Shown here piece by piece: positions 1-10,618 of a stretch of 64,000 nt of DNA. Both the position numbers and the translations under genes were made by a program. Location: NCBI GenBank assembly GCA_021234155.1, contig JAJEKV010000139.1, positions 454,809-518,808 on the forward strand, read 5' to 3'. Within the stretch, counting starts at the first letter, position 1. Each line of letters starts with the position of its first letter. Below the pieces are notes generated by a model, which made no database searches, was not told where the DNA came from, and saw nothing but the letters and a program-made list of their open reading frames with translations. Source of the stretch: Isoetes taiwanensis (Eukaryota > Streptophyta > Lycopodiopsida > Isoetales > Isoetaceae).

Positions 1-204
1 TTCGTTGAAATAATCGTCCATTTTTTGGACAATTCTTGAAGCCTTCTCGCTTTTCGAGCCCTCGTTCAATTTCGGGTGCAAGTTTTCTTTCTCTCTCTCC
101 CTTTCTCTTTTTCGCTGTCTTGATTGCCTTCTTCTCTCGGCTTGAATTTCCCGGAAAACTTTGAGTCTCTTTTCCTCATCCAAATCAGAAACTGATTGAT
201 CCAT
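1..204 (-). CDS. 5' end of a highly charged protein, runs off window
   Basis: Reading the minus strand from the ATG at 204, an open frame of 68 codons continues without a stop to base 1. The product begins MDQSVSDLDEEKRLKVFREI. It then becomes a very basic, Arg/Glu-rich stretch (about residues 20-42, mostly R, K, E and Q) of the kind found in coiled coils and nucleic-acid-binding tails, and leaves the window at DDYFNE. No known domain is visible in this piece. The ATG is the first in frame, and an AT-rich leader with a GGAAGGAAGGAAGG run lies upstream. It could be a first exon or part of a single-exon gene. The function is unknown. Confidence 0.5.
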   Translation of the reverse strand, partial: MDQSVSDLDEEKRLKVFREIQAERRRQSRQRKREREREKENLHPKLNEGSKSEKASRIVQKMDDYFNE

Positions 205-2178
205 TGAGGATCGTGATGTACAGAGAATTTTGCTGAGAAACCAGATCTAAAAGAAGTGATCTACAAAGAAGGAAGGAAGGAAGGAGGTACAAGCTGAATG
301 ATCATTCCCGCCACAAAAGAATTCAAGAAACAGACCCCGCCATCTCAAAACAGACTGCGCCAGATCATTTCGGAACCGAATTTGATTTTCGGAGCAGCCA
401 TGTCATCGATCCGGAAGCAATTTGCTAAAAACGGATCATCGTGTTCCCGCTCTCCAAGCACCCCCAAGCACAGCAGATCAAGCACGAAAAGCAGAGCGTC
501 CGGACGGGTGCTTTTGTACCCCAATATCTAACTTAGACCCATACTCAATGTCAAAACTGGAATTTATTGACAATTTTATATATACAATAAAAGGACAGTT
601 ATCTTCTCAAATGCCAAGACCATACTGCATAGCTATACAAGATATTGAACCGAAGATGAAACTCCATCCAATTTTGCAGCTCTGTGCAAAGATACTAAAG
701 GTAGACTTGAGACACTACTAGTAGATAGAGCAATTATTTCGATAATAATGGTACAGAACTGATCAAACTACAAACCTCATAAACAACAGAGCAATGAGGA
801 TGCACATCTTAGGCTCTTGATCTTGCAGAAGGCAGTAAAGTTTCAAAACATATGAGATTAAAACATAATAGTGTTTCAGTGGAATGTGATTGCTTTGCCA
901 ATCGAATTCATTGTATACCTATGTGATAGCAGTAGAGTAACTCAACCCAAATGTTGTGATCTTGTACTTCCCGCACGCCTGGAACAACAACTCATGGGAT
1001 TAGAGTCATAGTAAATCAATGGCCTGTTAGAGAATACTACTGAATTATTCACTTTAAGTCTGGATGGAAAGCTAGCAATATGACATTGAAAATTATTATA
1101 ACATCAAGGTCACAAAACTATGCCAGGTTGATTCATCATTTGCAGAGACATGGCTTGCAACGGGAAGATGAAAAAGCTCTTCCTTTACATGCCATAAAAC
1201 GATCATAATCATCAACCTCATGGTACATTACAATCTCTAAATTGCACAGAATAACAAACTAACAATCTGCCAAATGCAAAGAGCAAATATTAAATCACCG
1301 CCCAGCCAAACATCCATAAATATCAAAATACAAAGTACTAGATGCTAGTGAATAGAGTCATTAAATTAGAATGACGAATTCTAGAAGCTCTACTTTGGAT
1401 AAGACAAGGCATGCTCTGCATAGCTAATTGGAAGGGAATAGCAAGTAAATCTTGGGCTTATTGTTGCTACAAAAATTACAGCAAGTATTCTGCAAATCTC
1501 CAATCTAGTAGACTAAAGAAAATGTAGCAGACAAAAATTCAGAAGTTACCTATGCTGTTGCCTGAATGTAAATTCCTAGACATTGCTTATTATTTACAGA
1601 AAACTAGAAGACTTGAATCTGCAAAACAAGTATAGATCGTGAGCCATAAATGTAGAGAAAGACAAAGCATATAGATAATACAAAAGGGCTAGTTATATCC
1701 ACACAAATGTCCAGTTATATATCTCGTAAAAGAGCAGCACATTTACTCAGTTCTACAATACATGACCTAGACTAGATCTGGTCGATCACTTGCCATTGAA
1801 CACATCCAAGATTCCAAAAACTAGAAATAATAACCAAGATTTTAACCCATCCAGGATTCTAAACTAGAGACAAGTCAAGATTCTTAACCTATCCAGGATT
1901 TTAAACTAGAAATAAAAAGGAAGATTCTTAATGCTCAACCTGTGATATAGTAAGACCATGTTTGACAGCAAAAACCGGTAGGCACTGAGAGGTGAGATAA
2001 GGCATCATTCTTCATGCAAGCTAGCCGAAAAAAATAGACAACACAGCTTGAACGGAGCTCCGCCGTGCTCTGCATCAAAACGACCGCCGCTCGCTGTTCT
2101 ACTCGAAGTAACCTAAAATGTTTTGAATTTAGGGAAGTTACAATAGATAACAAGGAAATTTTAAGAATGCCCTAAAAA
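205..2178. other. No gene recognised
   Basis: AT-rich sequence with only short ORFs. One plus-strand frame ending at 721 has a protein-like tail (IAIQDIEPKMKLHPILQLCA), but I see no domain, splice partner or repeat that supports it. At 1790-1915 a loose tandem repeat of about 55 bp (CCAAGATTTTAACC / TCAAGATTCTTAACC) is visible. The stretch 205-530 probably includes the leader and promoter of the minus-strand gene at the left edge. Confidence 0.4.
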
Positions 2179-2187
2179 CCAAAAAAG

Positions 2188-3320
2188 GAAAAACTACAAA
2201 ATACCCTTATATTTTGATTAATTTCGCCACATACCCCCTAACTTTTTAAAAATTTATGGCATGCCCCTGGCGGTCAACGTACAATGTATTTTGTATAAGA
2301 GAAAGCCCCTCCGGGCTTGATTCCAGAGGGGAAAGCTGGCCGACGCGCGGAGCGCGGAGGCCTGCTTGACCCTCTGGAATGAAGCTCGGAGGGGTTTTCA
2401 CCTAACGTAGAGGACGGCTGGGCCCAATCCAGCCGTGCCACGTGTCAAAATTCAGGTGAAAATATCAGAAGGGCAGGTAAGAAAAGTCAGAAAGACAGTA
2501 AAAATGGCGGAATGTAGAGTAAAAGTGGTGGAATGCACAGTAAAGAACTTGCACGGTTTTTCAGATAAAGAAAATGTGACAAGTGTCACTTATTCATTGG
2601 ATGAGACGGCTGGATTGGGCCCAGCCATCCTTTACGTGGTTTTGAAAATTGTTCAATAACCTTAAGTTTTAGGTTAATTCCTGAAATGCCCTTATGGCAA
2701 TTTCGGATCCCTGTGGGAAAGCACTGTCTGTGGCAATTTCGAATGGCAATTTCGGATCGCTCCAATACGTGGCCTTGCTGTCGCTAATGATTGTAGCAGA
2801 ATCAAAATGCGTGAAGCTTAAGAATCGATGAATAGAATCAATTATAAACGATGGGTTATAGCGATGGGTCACTGTAGCATGAGTCGATGTTATTGTAGCA
2901 TCCGAATAAGCAAACAACATTGCAACAATGTTACTGTAGCATCCGAATTTTTTTTTTGTTTGGCAAATTGTTATGGCAAAAGTCGCTGATGGCAAAAGAA
3001 TCGAAATCCTTAAAGCTTAAGATGTTGAAGCCTTCATATAAACTCGCTGCTGGTACTGAAGCCTTAAGATAAACTCACTAGAATGAAGCTGATGGTATGA
3101 AGCACCAGAAAAGCACATGCTTTTTGTAGAAAAAGGCGGGGGCCGAAATGAATCGTTGCCAAAAGGGCATCTTAGGAAATAAGCAAAATACAAGTGCATC
3201 TTGTGATATACGAAATTCTCCATAGCCCGATACATTGACCAGGGGCATTCCATAAATTTTTGAAAAATTAGGGGTATGTGGCAAAATTAGTCAAAACATA
3301 AGGGTATTTTGTAGTTTTTC
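2188..3320. mobile_element. Long-TIR DNA transposon, Mutator-like, non-autonomous
   Basis: The two ends are inverted copies over about 95 bp. The left end reads GAAAAACTACAAAATACCCT, and the reverse complement of the right end reads the same, diverging slowly inwards through CGCCACATACCCC and AAAAATTTATGG. The flanks CCAAAAAAG (2179-2187) and CCAAAAAAA (3321-3329) fit a 9-bp target duplication with one mismatch, as expected for Mutator-type elements, though the low complexity weakens this. The element is 1,133 bp long. The interior holds nested palindromes but no transposase frame, so it would depend on an enzyme supplied elsewhere. Family assignment is inferred from TIR length and duplication size. 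Confidence 0.7.
2303..2640. repeat. Nested GC-rich palindromes inside the 2.2-3.3 kb element
   Basis: Two inverted repeats sit side by side. The first pairs AGCCCCTCCGGGCTTGATTC (2304-2323) with its complement near 2372-2395, around a GC core CCGACGCGCGGAGCGCGGAGG (2340-2360). The second pairs CGGCTGGGCCCAATCCAGCC (2414-2433) with CGGCTGGATTGGGCCCAGCC (2607-2626). A small plus ORF (2435-2659) across it is made of degenerate repeated GTAAAA/GTGGAATG phrases and is unlikely to be a gene. Confidence 0.7.
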
Positions 3321-3329
3321 CCAAAAAAA

Positions 3330-6300
3330 ATATCATATATTTGTCGCGCCCTCTACATTCTTAGAAAAGGGACATTCCTTTAAGCTTGGAAAAGGGACAT
3401 TCCCAAAATTGAAACATGTCGGCAAGTTTATGTTGAACTTAACACTTTGTGTATACCTAGCTTCCAAATGAGATGCACATACTATTGGAATAGGATAATA
3501 CCCAATCTACCATTTAATACATTCAACATTACCACTTAACTTCGTAGTTATATGTTTATACCACATAATTCTAATGACTACATTAAACTATTTGGTGGTG
3601 GCATTTGCGAAGAATAATTGTTGAAACTAGAACTAAAGCATAAATACGTTGGCCCATAAAGATAAATCTCCAAATTGTCAGGATTGAAGATCGTTTTGAT
3701 TAAGCACTCCAAGGTAGTTCAATATTGTGGTATTGGTATAGGAGTTAGACCATTGGATTTGGGTTGGTACCACCTAAGTTAAAAATGCATTGGTCACCAA
3801 ATAGGTGTAGCATCATGTCTTATGTATCATTCTCATGGAAGGATAGGAACGTAACTTCTTTAAATTTTGAGACTATGTTAATGATAGTTCCATTTTAATC
3901 ATACCATAAATCAATAATTGATAGATCATTTTACTAATGAAAAACCATGCTATAAAAAAATGTAATATTAGGTATAATAAAATTAGCTTCCAAAACCATG
4001 TCACAATTCACATAGTAGTTTTAGTAAGCCATTGGTAATTTGATTGAACCACTATAGTATGTACATAATTCTACAACTATGTATAATAACCACTATAGTA
4101 GTGATAATCAACATAAATAATCATATCATAAAACATGATCAATTTCAAAAACCAGTACCACACGTGGTTTTCTTCTGTCAAAAAAATTCGTGCATGAAAA
4201 ACCATATATATCATGGTTTTTAGATGGTTCGGTACTGGTTAACTACAATAGTTCATTTTTGGGCTCCTTGTGTATTGGTGTAACCATACAACAGTGGCTA
4301 ATGGATGCAAAATAAAAGCAACCTTTTCACCCAGCCAGCATGACTGCATGCGGATAGAACTGATGTAAAGGTGACCTCATCTATGTTTACATTTTCTAGT
4401 TACATTCTCCAAAAAAATATATGTGCTTCATGGGCATCTCCATGCTAATCAAATCCTACAATCATTGAGAGAAATGCTACCAGATCGCATGGAAAGATTG
4501 TCAAACACATCAACAACAAATTCTACATACCCCATTTGAAATATATAATAGTTTTAAAGCTTCTGAAACTGTCAACAGAGATGTTCTGAACTGTCAACAG
4601 CACAGAAGTATCTATATTGACTTCCTTACAAAAATAAGACGCATTGATTCATGTTAATATTGTATTGTTATATAAATTAGACATGCTGGCGCACATATGC
4701 CAGTGCCTCTAGCTCTAACTGCTAGCTCAATATGCAGCTTGGCATTTGCCATATAGCCCATGAATAACTAGTTGGGCTTCCGATACTATCAAATGCATGA
4801 TTGGCTTCAAATAAGCATTTATGATGTACAAAGAACCAAATCAGAAGCTTCTCCAATGTAGCTGTTGAATCCAGACAACTAAGACATGATTCATTCATGC
4901 GGCAACCAGATCTGCTGAACCTCATCGTCCTTATCTTCATCATCCAACCTGTCACAAGAAGAAAAAGCATCAAACTTGCAAAACAAACCAGATTAGAAGC
5001 AATACCATATTGCACATACTAGATTGGAAGCAATTAGCAATACAGGCATTAAAATGCTCTTTCATATTCGTATTGTAATTATCTGAGATTGGTGCATAAC
5101 ATAATATCCTGGCCATTGCTCAAAGTCTGTGTCTTGATAATGATAATAATATAAAAAAATAAAAATAAAAATAAAATACATACACAATCGAACTTTGTCA
5201 GTATAATAAATTATTGTTCTACTGCAAACAAGGCTGTAGTTATTGTAAAAGGTCTGGATGAATGGCCTGGTGAATTTCAGAAGCAGCACGACACATTTAA
5301 CATGTATTGGGTTGTTTGTGATGGAGGGCTGATGTTGCTACTATCACAATTGGTACATGCAAAGAATAGCTTTGAGAGTTGCAAAATCCAAGTGTTTTGC
5401 ATTTTTGGAAAGGATGCAGATGTAAAGGATATGAAAGGACACGTTAGGAAGTTTCTGTATGATCTAAGAATGCAAGCTGAGGTGATTGTGGTAATAATGA
5501 AGTCATGTGGCTTCGTTTCTCGCTCTGTCATAAAACAAATATAGTGCACAGATCATGTACAGATCCTTATTGCTCCAAATTTCATTTCTTTGCTTTATTT
5601 GCAGCAGCACCAATATCGACCAAATATCTACGGCCTCGAATCTAAAGTGAGCTATATGGTAAAATAGATTGTATATATTTATTCTAGCATTCCATCATTC
5701 ATCCTAAAGCACATACAGATATTAAATTTCATTAACTAGTTTCCACCAGGAAAGAGGAAAAATGATTGGAAGCTAGGTTTTGTCCTTTTGGATAACAGGT
5801 TCATATTCAATATGCTATTCGGATACACAAAGTGCAGCAGGTCTTTTATACAAAGTGCAACAAGTCTCTGGTATATTGCAGTATTTGATTGGTTTTGTAC
5901 ATCTCAATGTTTTGCAGTTTTCAAAAGTTAGTGCTTCACAAAACATATATATTGTTGCTTGATATCTGATATGAATTTTTAAGGGATTGGTGATATACTA
6001 GGCAAAAGCTTTACAATCAGTTTCATGCAGATACATTACTTGTTGCAGTCAGGAGTGGGTTTCTACATAATGATAGTTATTTTTCTATCCTGAGTTAATG
6101 ATGGTTACTTTTCTATTCTGAGTTAATGCTAGGGTCTGTTCGGCTGCTTCACCTATGACGAGACTCATGACATGCTAATGGACATGCCAAGGTTCAAATC
6201 CTAGAGACACTTCACCATTACATACTTGTTCTTATAAGCTCTACATCTATTATGTACCATATTCTATATGCTTAGTACTCTTAAATAAAGCCTTTAAAAA

Positions 6301-7205
6301 AATAAATGCAATTGTTCTGGGAAAAGCATAAACTTGTGGACCGGATGTCTTACCAAAAATTTGTATGGGATCCCATGCTTCCCATCATGTCTATTATTCT
6401 ATATAGAATATAATATCATCCAAAACTATTAGATGCGAACCAACAAATTCTTGATTTACTTTTCTACCTTGTTTGCATGTTTCAAAACCACTCCTTTTTC
6501 AAATATGTTTGGTAGAGGATATGTTTTCTACTAACTTAATCTACATTTTACTTTCCATAACTCAAATACCCTCTTCAATAAGTTCATAATCCAACTATAG
6601 CAGACGACTCCTCCTAACATGGCACGAATCTTTTATTATCAAGGATTTGTTGTATCATCTGTTTTGTGAGTGGTTTAAAGGTTGTACTTATGCATCAATC
6701 ATGCAATCTGCAAAGATCAATGGCTGTGCACATGGCTTTATCATGGATAGGAGCAAATATGTTTAAAATTCCAAGCACTTACGCAACTCTCCTTTGAGAT
6801 GAAGAAAAAGCACTTGGGGTCGAATATCCCTCTCATTTAGGATGCTTTATAATATTTTGAGGATGACTAAGTGAAAGATATCAGACACATCAGACCAAGA
6901 CTCAAATATGTCCAATGATGAAACAACAAAGCAAGCTAAATAATTGCCCAGTCATGACTTACCGAATGCTTTCCGCTTTGAAGCAGAAACTCCAAAGCCA
7001 CTCCAAAAAAAAATCGAACCAAGCCGAGTATCCATGCCAAGTATTTGCCATATCCTGTTCCGATTACACGGCAAGAAGAGCAGCTATAGGCCTCGCACAC
7101 TAACGAGGGTGGCCGGCAGTTTAAGAGCGCTAGCAGGTTTGGAGCAGTTTTCGGAATATCCCGGACATATACTAGCATATCCCTAGAATGTGCCAAAACC
7201 CACTT
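3330..7205. other. Long stretch without a recognisable gene
   Basis: AT-rich intergenic or intronic sequence. ORFs here are short, on both strands and without motifs. An AAATA microsatellite lies at 5150-5180. A SINE-like unit is listed separately at 6124-6310. The ORFs at 5277-5549 overlap on both strands and neither looks like a protein family I know. A long intron or plain intergenic DNA are both possible. Confidence 0.4.
6124..6310 (+). mobile_element. Possible tRNA-derived SINE
   Basis: A close match to the RNA polymerase III B box, GGTTCAAATCC, lies near 6192. About 110 bp downstream is an A-rich tail (CCTTTAAAAAAATAAATG, ending near 6308). A weak A-box-like segment (GACGAGACTCATG) lies upstream at the right distance. 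No target duplication was found, so this is tentative. Confidence 0.3.
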
Positions 7206-7210
7206 TGAGC

Positions 7211-7236
7211 AGGGTTTGCCCCCTAGGGGCAACCCA
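7211..7236. repeat. Palindromic hAT-like terminal motif, copy 1
   Basis: CAGGGTTTGCCCCCTAGGGG followed by CAACCC is a near-perfect palindrome. It begins with CAGGG, a common start for hAT terminal inverted repeats. The same motif occurs at 49810-49835, upstream of a hAT transposase frame. No partner end or 8-bp target duplication was found for this copy. Confidence 0.45.
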
Positions 7237-7239
7237 ACA

Positions 7240-8660
7240 AAGATGATGCATACGTATTATATAAAAAGCCCTTGTGGGCTTTGATGCTGTGGCTAAGTGG
7301 TGTGAGAGCCACGAAGGGAGTCCACTGCCGAGCCTTGCACCGAGCCCTTACAACAAGGACATTTTGAAAAAGTAAAATAGACTTTTTTTTCGTAATTGTG
7401 TGTATATAGTAGTAGTGTTATTTTGACATGATTTAAAACAGTGTACTTTGATTGCAATTTCAACAAAAATCCTTTTACGAGGGAAGAATTAGAATGTAAT
7501 AGAAATTCGTTGAGACAAAGTTTTGCACATGCAATTTCCTTGCGCATAATGTTACTGATATTCATTCTTAGAGAAAGGAATTTATAGTTACATCTATTTG
7601 ATGCTTATGCACCATTTACATTGGACTGAAGAAAATGTATTAGACTTAGGCCCAGATTCCACGAGCGGCTATTAGTGCCCGGCTTTTAGCAGTAAGCCAA
7701 TCAAATCGAACGATTACAAACTTCCGGAGTTGCTCTCTGATTCCACAAGCCGTGGTAGTTTAGATTTGGGCAGAAGATGTGGAGCATTGGAGAGAGGTTG
7801 GGGAAGCCACAAACTGCTGGATAATTATCAGGGGATGGACCCCGACAATTCGGCGGGAAGAAATTACCGGACCTAGATCCTTGACAGGTGCTCCTCAACA
7901 ATGACAGATTTGCTCTACGACTTCAATTCAGCCAGAGGCAATTTTTGTAGTGGAATCGAGCAAGGGCACTTTCATTTTTTTGAGGGCAGACAGTTCAGGT
8001 GTAAGAGAGAACTGCCATCTGTGGCAGTGGAATCTCACCCTTATTCAATACCAAATCGGAACCATGTACCTAACTAACAATGCTTTGACAGGAAGTTCTA
8101 CCATGAACTTACAAGAGAATTGTAACTTACAAGAGAATCGTGCATAGACAGAATAACGTGCAATAAACGTAAATGACACTTAGGTGTCATCCTTCCTCCA
8201 TATTGAATATGGTGCTGACACCTGTCCTTTTTTAATTGATTTTCATTTTCAGGCATGTAGACTATATAGTCTACATCCATTTTTTTCAGTTGCATTCCAG
8301 TATTCGAGTTTTTCAATTGCATTCTAATGGACAGATCATTTTACACGAAATTTTACAGATCATTTTACACAGATTTATAGATCATTTGAAACATCAATTG
8401 ACACTGATCATTACACACTATAATTTTGCACTGATCATTAATACATTATTTTATAAATGATTTCATTCACAATGAGCACAGATGATACACAAAGCATAGA
8501 TTATATTCCACTATTTCACAATGAGCACAGATGATACTCAAATCACAGATCATATTCCAGTATTTCAAAACATATTAGAGATCATAGCAAGTATTTCAGT
8601 TTGAGCACAAAATATTCCAAAATATATCAAATTCTCCTCAAAGTCATACCAGAGTATCGA
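7240..8660. other. No gene; short repeats and a perfect palindrome
   Basis: No protein-coding signal is convincing here. A perfect 22-bp palindrome lies at 8255-8276 (centre TATA, arms ATGTAGAC...). The stretch 8316-8450 repeats AGATCATTTTACA, and 8464-8560 carries two copies of a roughly 50-bp unit starting CACAATGAGCACAGATGATAC. The segment 7652-7957 starts with GATTCCACGAGC and ends with GTGGAATC, which hints at a small TIR element but lacks clear target duplications. Confidence 0.4.
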
Positions 8661-8665
8661 CAGGC

Positions 8666-9741
8666 TTAACTTTTACGATAGAAGTTGAAAATGCAGTTCT
8701 GAAACTTGCCGCCAGAGATATTCATGGCAATCTGATGCTCATGTGCGACCTGTTCGAGAGATTCCCAATGGCGATTGAGGAAAGCATCATCTGCAAGATC
8801 ATTAACTGCCTGAATATCACCTACAACTGCCTGAATGTCACCTGCAACTCCTACATTTTCCTGTGCTCCTGTGCTTGCGCTTACTACACTGTCTTTCTTG
8901 ATCAACTGCTGATCAATGGACTGTACTACTGTACCAGAATGAGAAGGAGTTGAAGCAGGAGAGATATCATATAAGGCGTTTCCAGCTGTCGTTCCATTCT
9001 GAATCTCATCGTATTTCTGCAGCTCATCCTTATAGACATCCTCGTATAGCCGCCTAGACCCGTCAGGATTGAATGGCTGTCCTGCTATTTCCATTGCTGC
9101 TTTAACCTGGAGTTCTGCGGTCTTATCATACTTGCAACATAGTCTACCTTAATAAACTAATCGCATTCTACCAATTACTACTAGCATTCTACTAATTATT
9201 CCACTAGCATTCTACTAGCATTCTAAATAAACTACTAGCATTCTACCAATTACTAATAATAGAAAAATAGAAACAATAATGAAAAGAAATGGAGAAGTAC
9301 CTGTGGAACGCTTCTGATGTTCTATGACCAGTTACTTTCATTCCGACTTGAAGAGGCACTCCAGCACGACTTAACCTTGAAACTAAAGTTGTTCTTCCAC
9401 TCTTATTGCTAAATGAACCATCAATTCCAATCAACTTCATCATGTACTTGAGCCATTGTGATATCTTTCTTCCATTAAGACGATATTTGACATTATACCA
9501 TGCCTGTCAAACAACAGCGTTAGAAATATATAAGAAAAAAGAAACACAATAAAAAATTGAATGCTTACAAGTTTGCGAGGTGAAATGATTGGTTGCTTGA
9601 ACAACCAATTGGAATCATCAGCCACAGTAGGATAGTGTCAAAAGAATTGCTTGAAGCTTAGAATAACATCATGTTCAAACACACGAAGCGACATTCTGAA
9701 ACTCTCTTCCTGGTACCTATCCATATCGACGTCATATGCCT
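8666..9741 (-). pseudogene. Crypton-like recombinase, C-terminal catalytic part
   Basis: This is the other side of the LINE insertion. The frame resumes with RLSKAYDVDMDRYQEESFRM and RVFEHDVILSFKQFF, a TGA, then HYPTVADDSNWLFKQPI, and a donor GTAAGC at 9568. The next exon (9503-9301) carries AWYNVKYRLNGRKISQWLKY, SNKSGRTTLVSRLSRAGVP and GHRTSEAFHR, ending at the donor GTAC. The last exon begins with the codon for the presumed nucleophile (YDKTAELQVKAAMEIAGQPF) and has a C-terminal tail with a doubled GDIQAV motif, ending IFNFYRKS at 8666. The base pair before this exon is AA, not AG. In the canonical HxxR the residue before SGR is His; here it is Lys. Confidence 0.7.
9174..9250. repeat. Short minisatellite in a recombinase intron
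   Basis: The phrase CTACTAGCATTCTA (with variants CTACCAATTACTA) is repeated about six times between the last two exons of the Crypton-like gene. It is intronic and has no coding role. Confidence 0.6.
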
Positions 9742-9751
9742 TCGACAGCCG

Positions 9752-9753
<2 letters not shown>
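9742..9753. repeat. Target-site duplication of the L1 LINE, 3' side
   Basis: On the minus strand this reads AGCGGCTGTCGA and follows directly after the LINE poly(A), the T run at 9753-9783. It matches AGTGGCTGTCAA at 14877-14888 in 10 of 12 positions. Both differences are transitions at CpG sites, as expected from decay of methylated cytosine. Confidence 0.75.
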
Positions 9754-9784
<31 letters not shown>

Positions 9785-10156
9785 AGAGAGTAAGAGTAAA
9801 TTTTTCCATTAATCAAGAAACACAGTACATAGATCTGCTTTGATCAGCAGATTAGAGCATAGCAAAGATCTTTAAACATAAACCTCCATCAAAATGTTGT
9901 GATGTGTAGTCTGGAGAATATGTAGCAGAAATCAGATCCTGAGATGAGCTGAATTGGTCAAAGGATAACTGATAAGTAGAGATAGTCTTCCAAAAATGAG
10001 ATAGTCTTCAAAAATGTGGAGAAATCACGACCCCAACCAGTAATTATTGTTAAAACCTGAAAGTAACAGCAACCAAAATTCTGCTAGATTAGGAGATACC
10101 ATTGAGCAATTAATGTCTTAGCAGACTTGGGTAAGAAGCCAGATACAAGGATGGGG

Positions 10157-10618
10157 CTACTGGGTCTGAAGTGAGAGGGAGTCAAGCTTAGAGTTGAAGA
10201 AGGCATAGAAAGAGGCAGCAGATCCAAAGGTGTAACTATCAGTAATCTGCTCAGCAATGCTATCCAAGCAAGAGAGGTCAGATACACTCAAGCAAAGCAA
10301 GGAACCAAATAAATCAGCCAACAGTCTGTGAGTATAGTACTGCTCTCTGAATCTTGAGAATTGTTCCTCAGTCATGTATCTGTGGTATATGGAGAGGAAA
10401 TCAAACATAGTATAGACTTGCACCACCTCTCTGCAGAACATTCTTGCCATAGTCGTGTCCAAATTTTCTTCATTTTCAGAAAGTTTGTTGAAGAATAGTT
10501 TTAGGTCAAGATCAACATCCCTTTTGAGTAGATTGTCCTCCATTTCACCCATGCTCTTCTTGCATTTCTTCAAGTAGGCTAACATCATCACCAAAAGCAG
10601 AATTAGAATTGATAACAT
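10157..10618 (-). CDS. Small ORF overlapping the 3' end of L1 ORF2
   Basis: A 153-codon frame overlaps the last codons of ORF2 in another register. After a hydrophobic start (LSILILLLVMMLAYL) it reads like a compact helical protein: KRDVDLDLKLFFNKLSENEE, MFCREVVQVYTMFDFLSIYH and EQFSRFREQYYTHRLLADLF. Plant L1 elements usually have nothing but a 3' UTR here. It may be the true C-terminal extension of ORF2 put out of register, or a third ORF peculiar to this LINE lineage. No domain is recognised. Confidence 0.4.
   Translation of the reverse strand: MLSILILLLVMMLAYLKKCKKSMGEMEDNLLKRDVDLDLKLFFNKLSENEENLDTTMARMFCREVVQVYTMFDFLSIYHRYMTEEQFSRFREQYYTHRLLADLFGSLLCLSVSDLSCLDSIAEQITDSYTFGSAASFYAFFNSKLDSLSLQTQ

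Noticed and set aside
2435-2659. 74-codon plus-strand ORF
   Set aside because: It lies within palindromic transposon sequence and is built of degenerate short repeats; no protein-like pattern.
7652-7957. Possible small TIR element (GATTCCACGAGC ... GTGGAATC)
   Set aside because: Only about 8 bp of the ends match, and no target duplication is visible; too weak to call.
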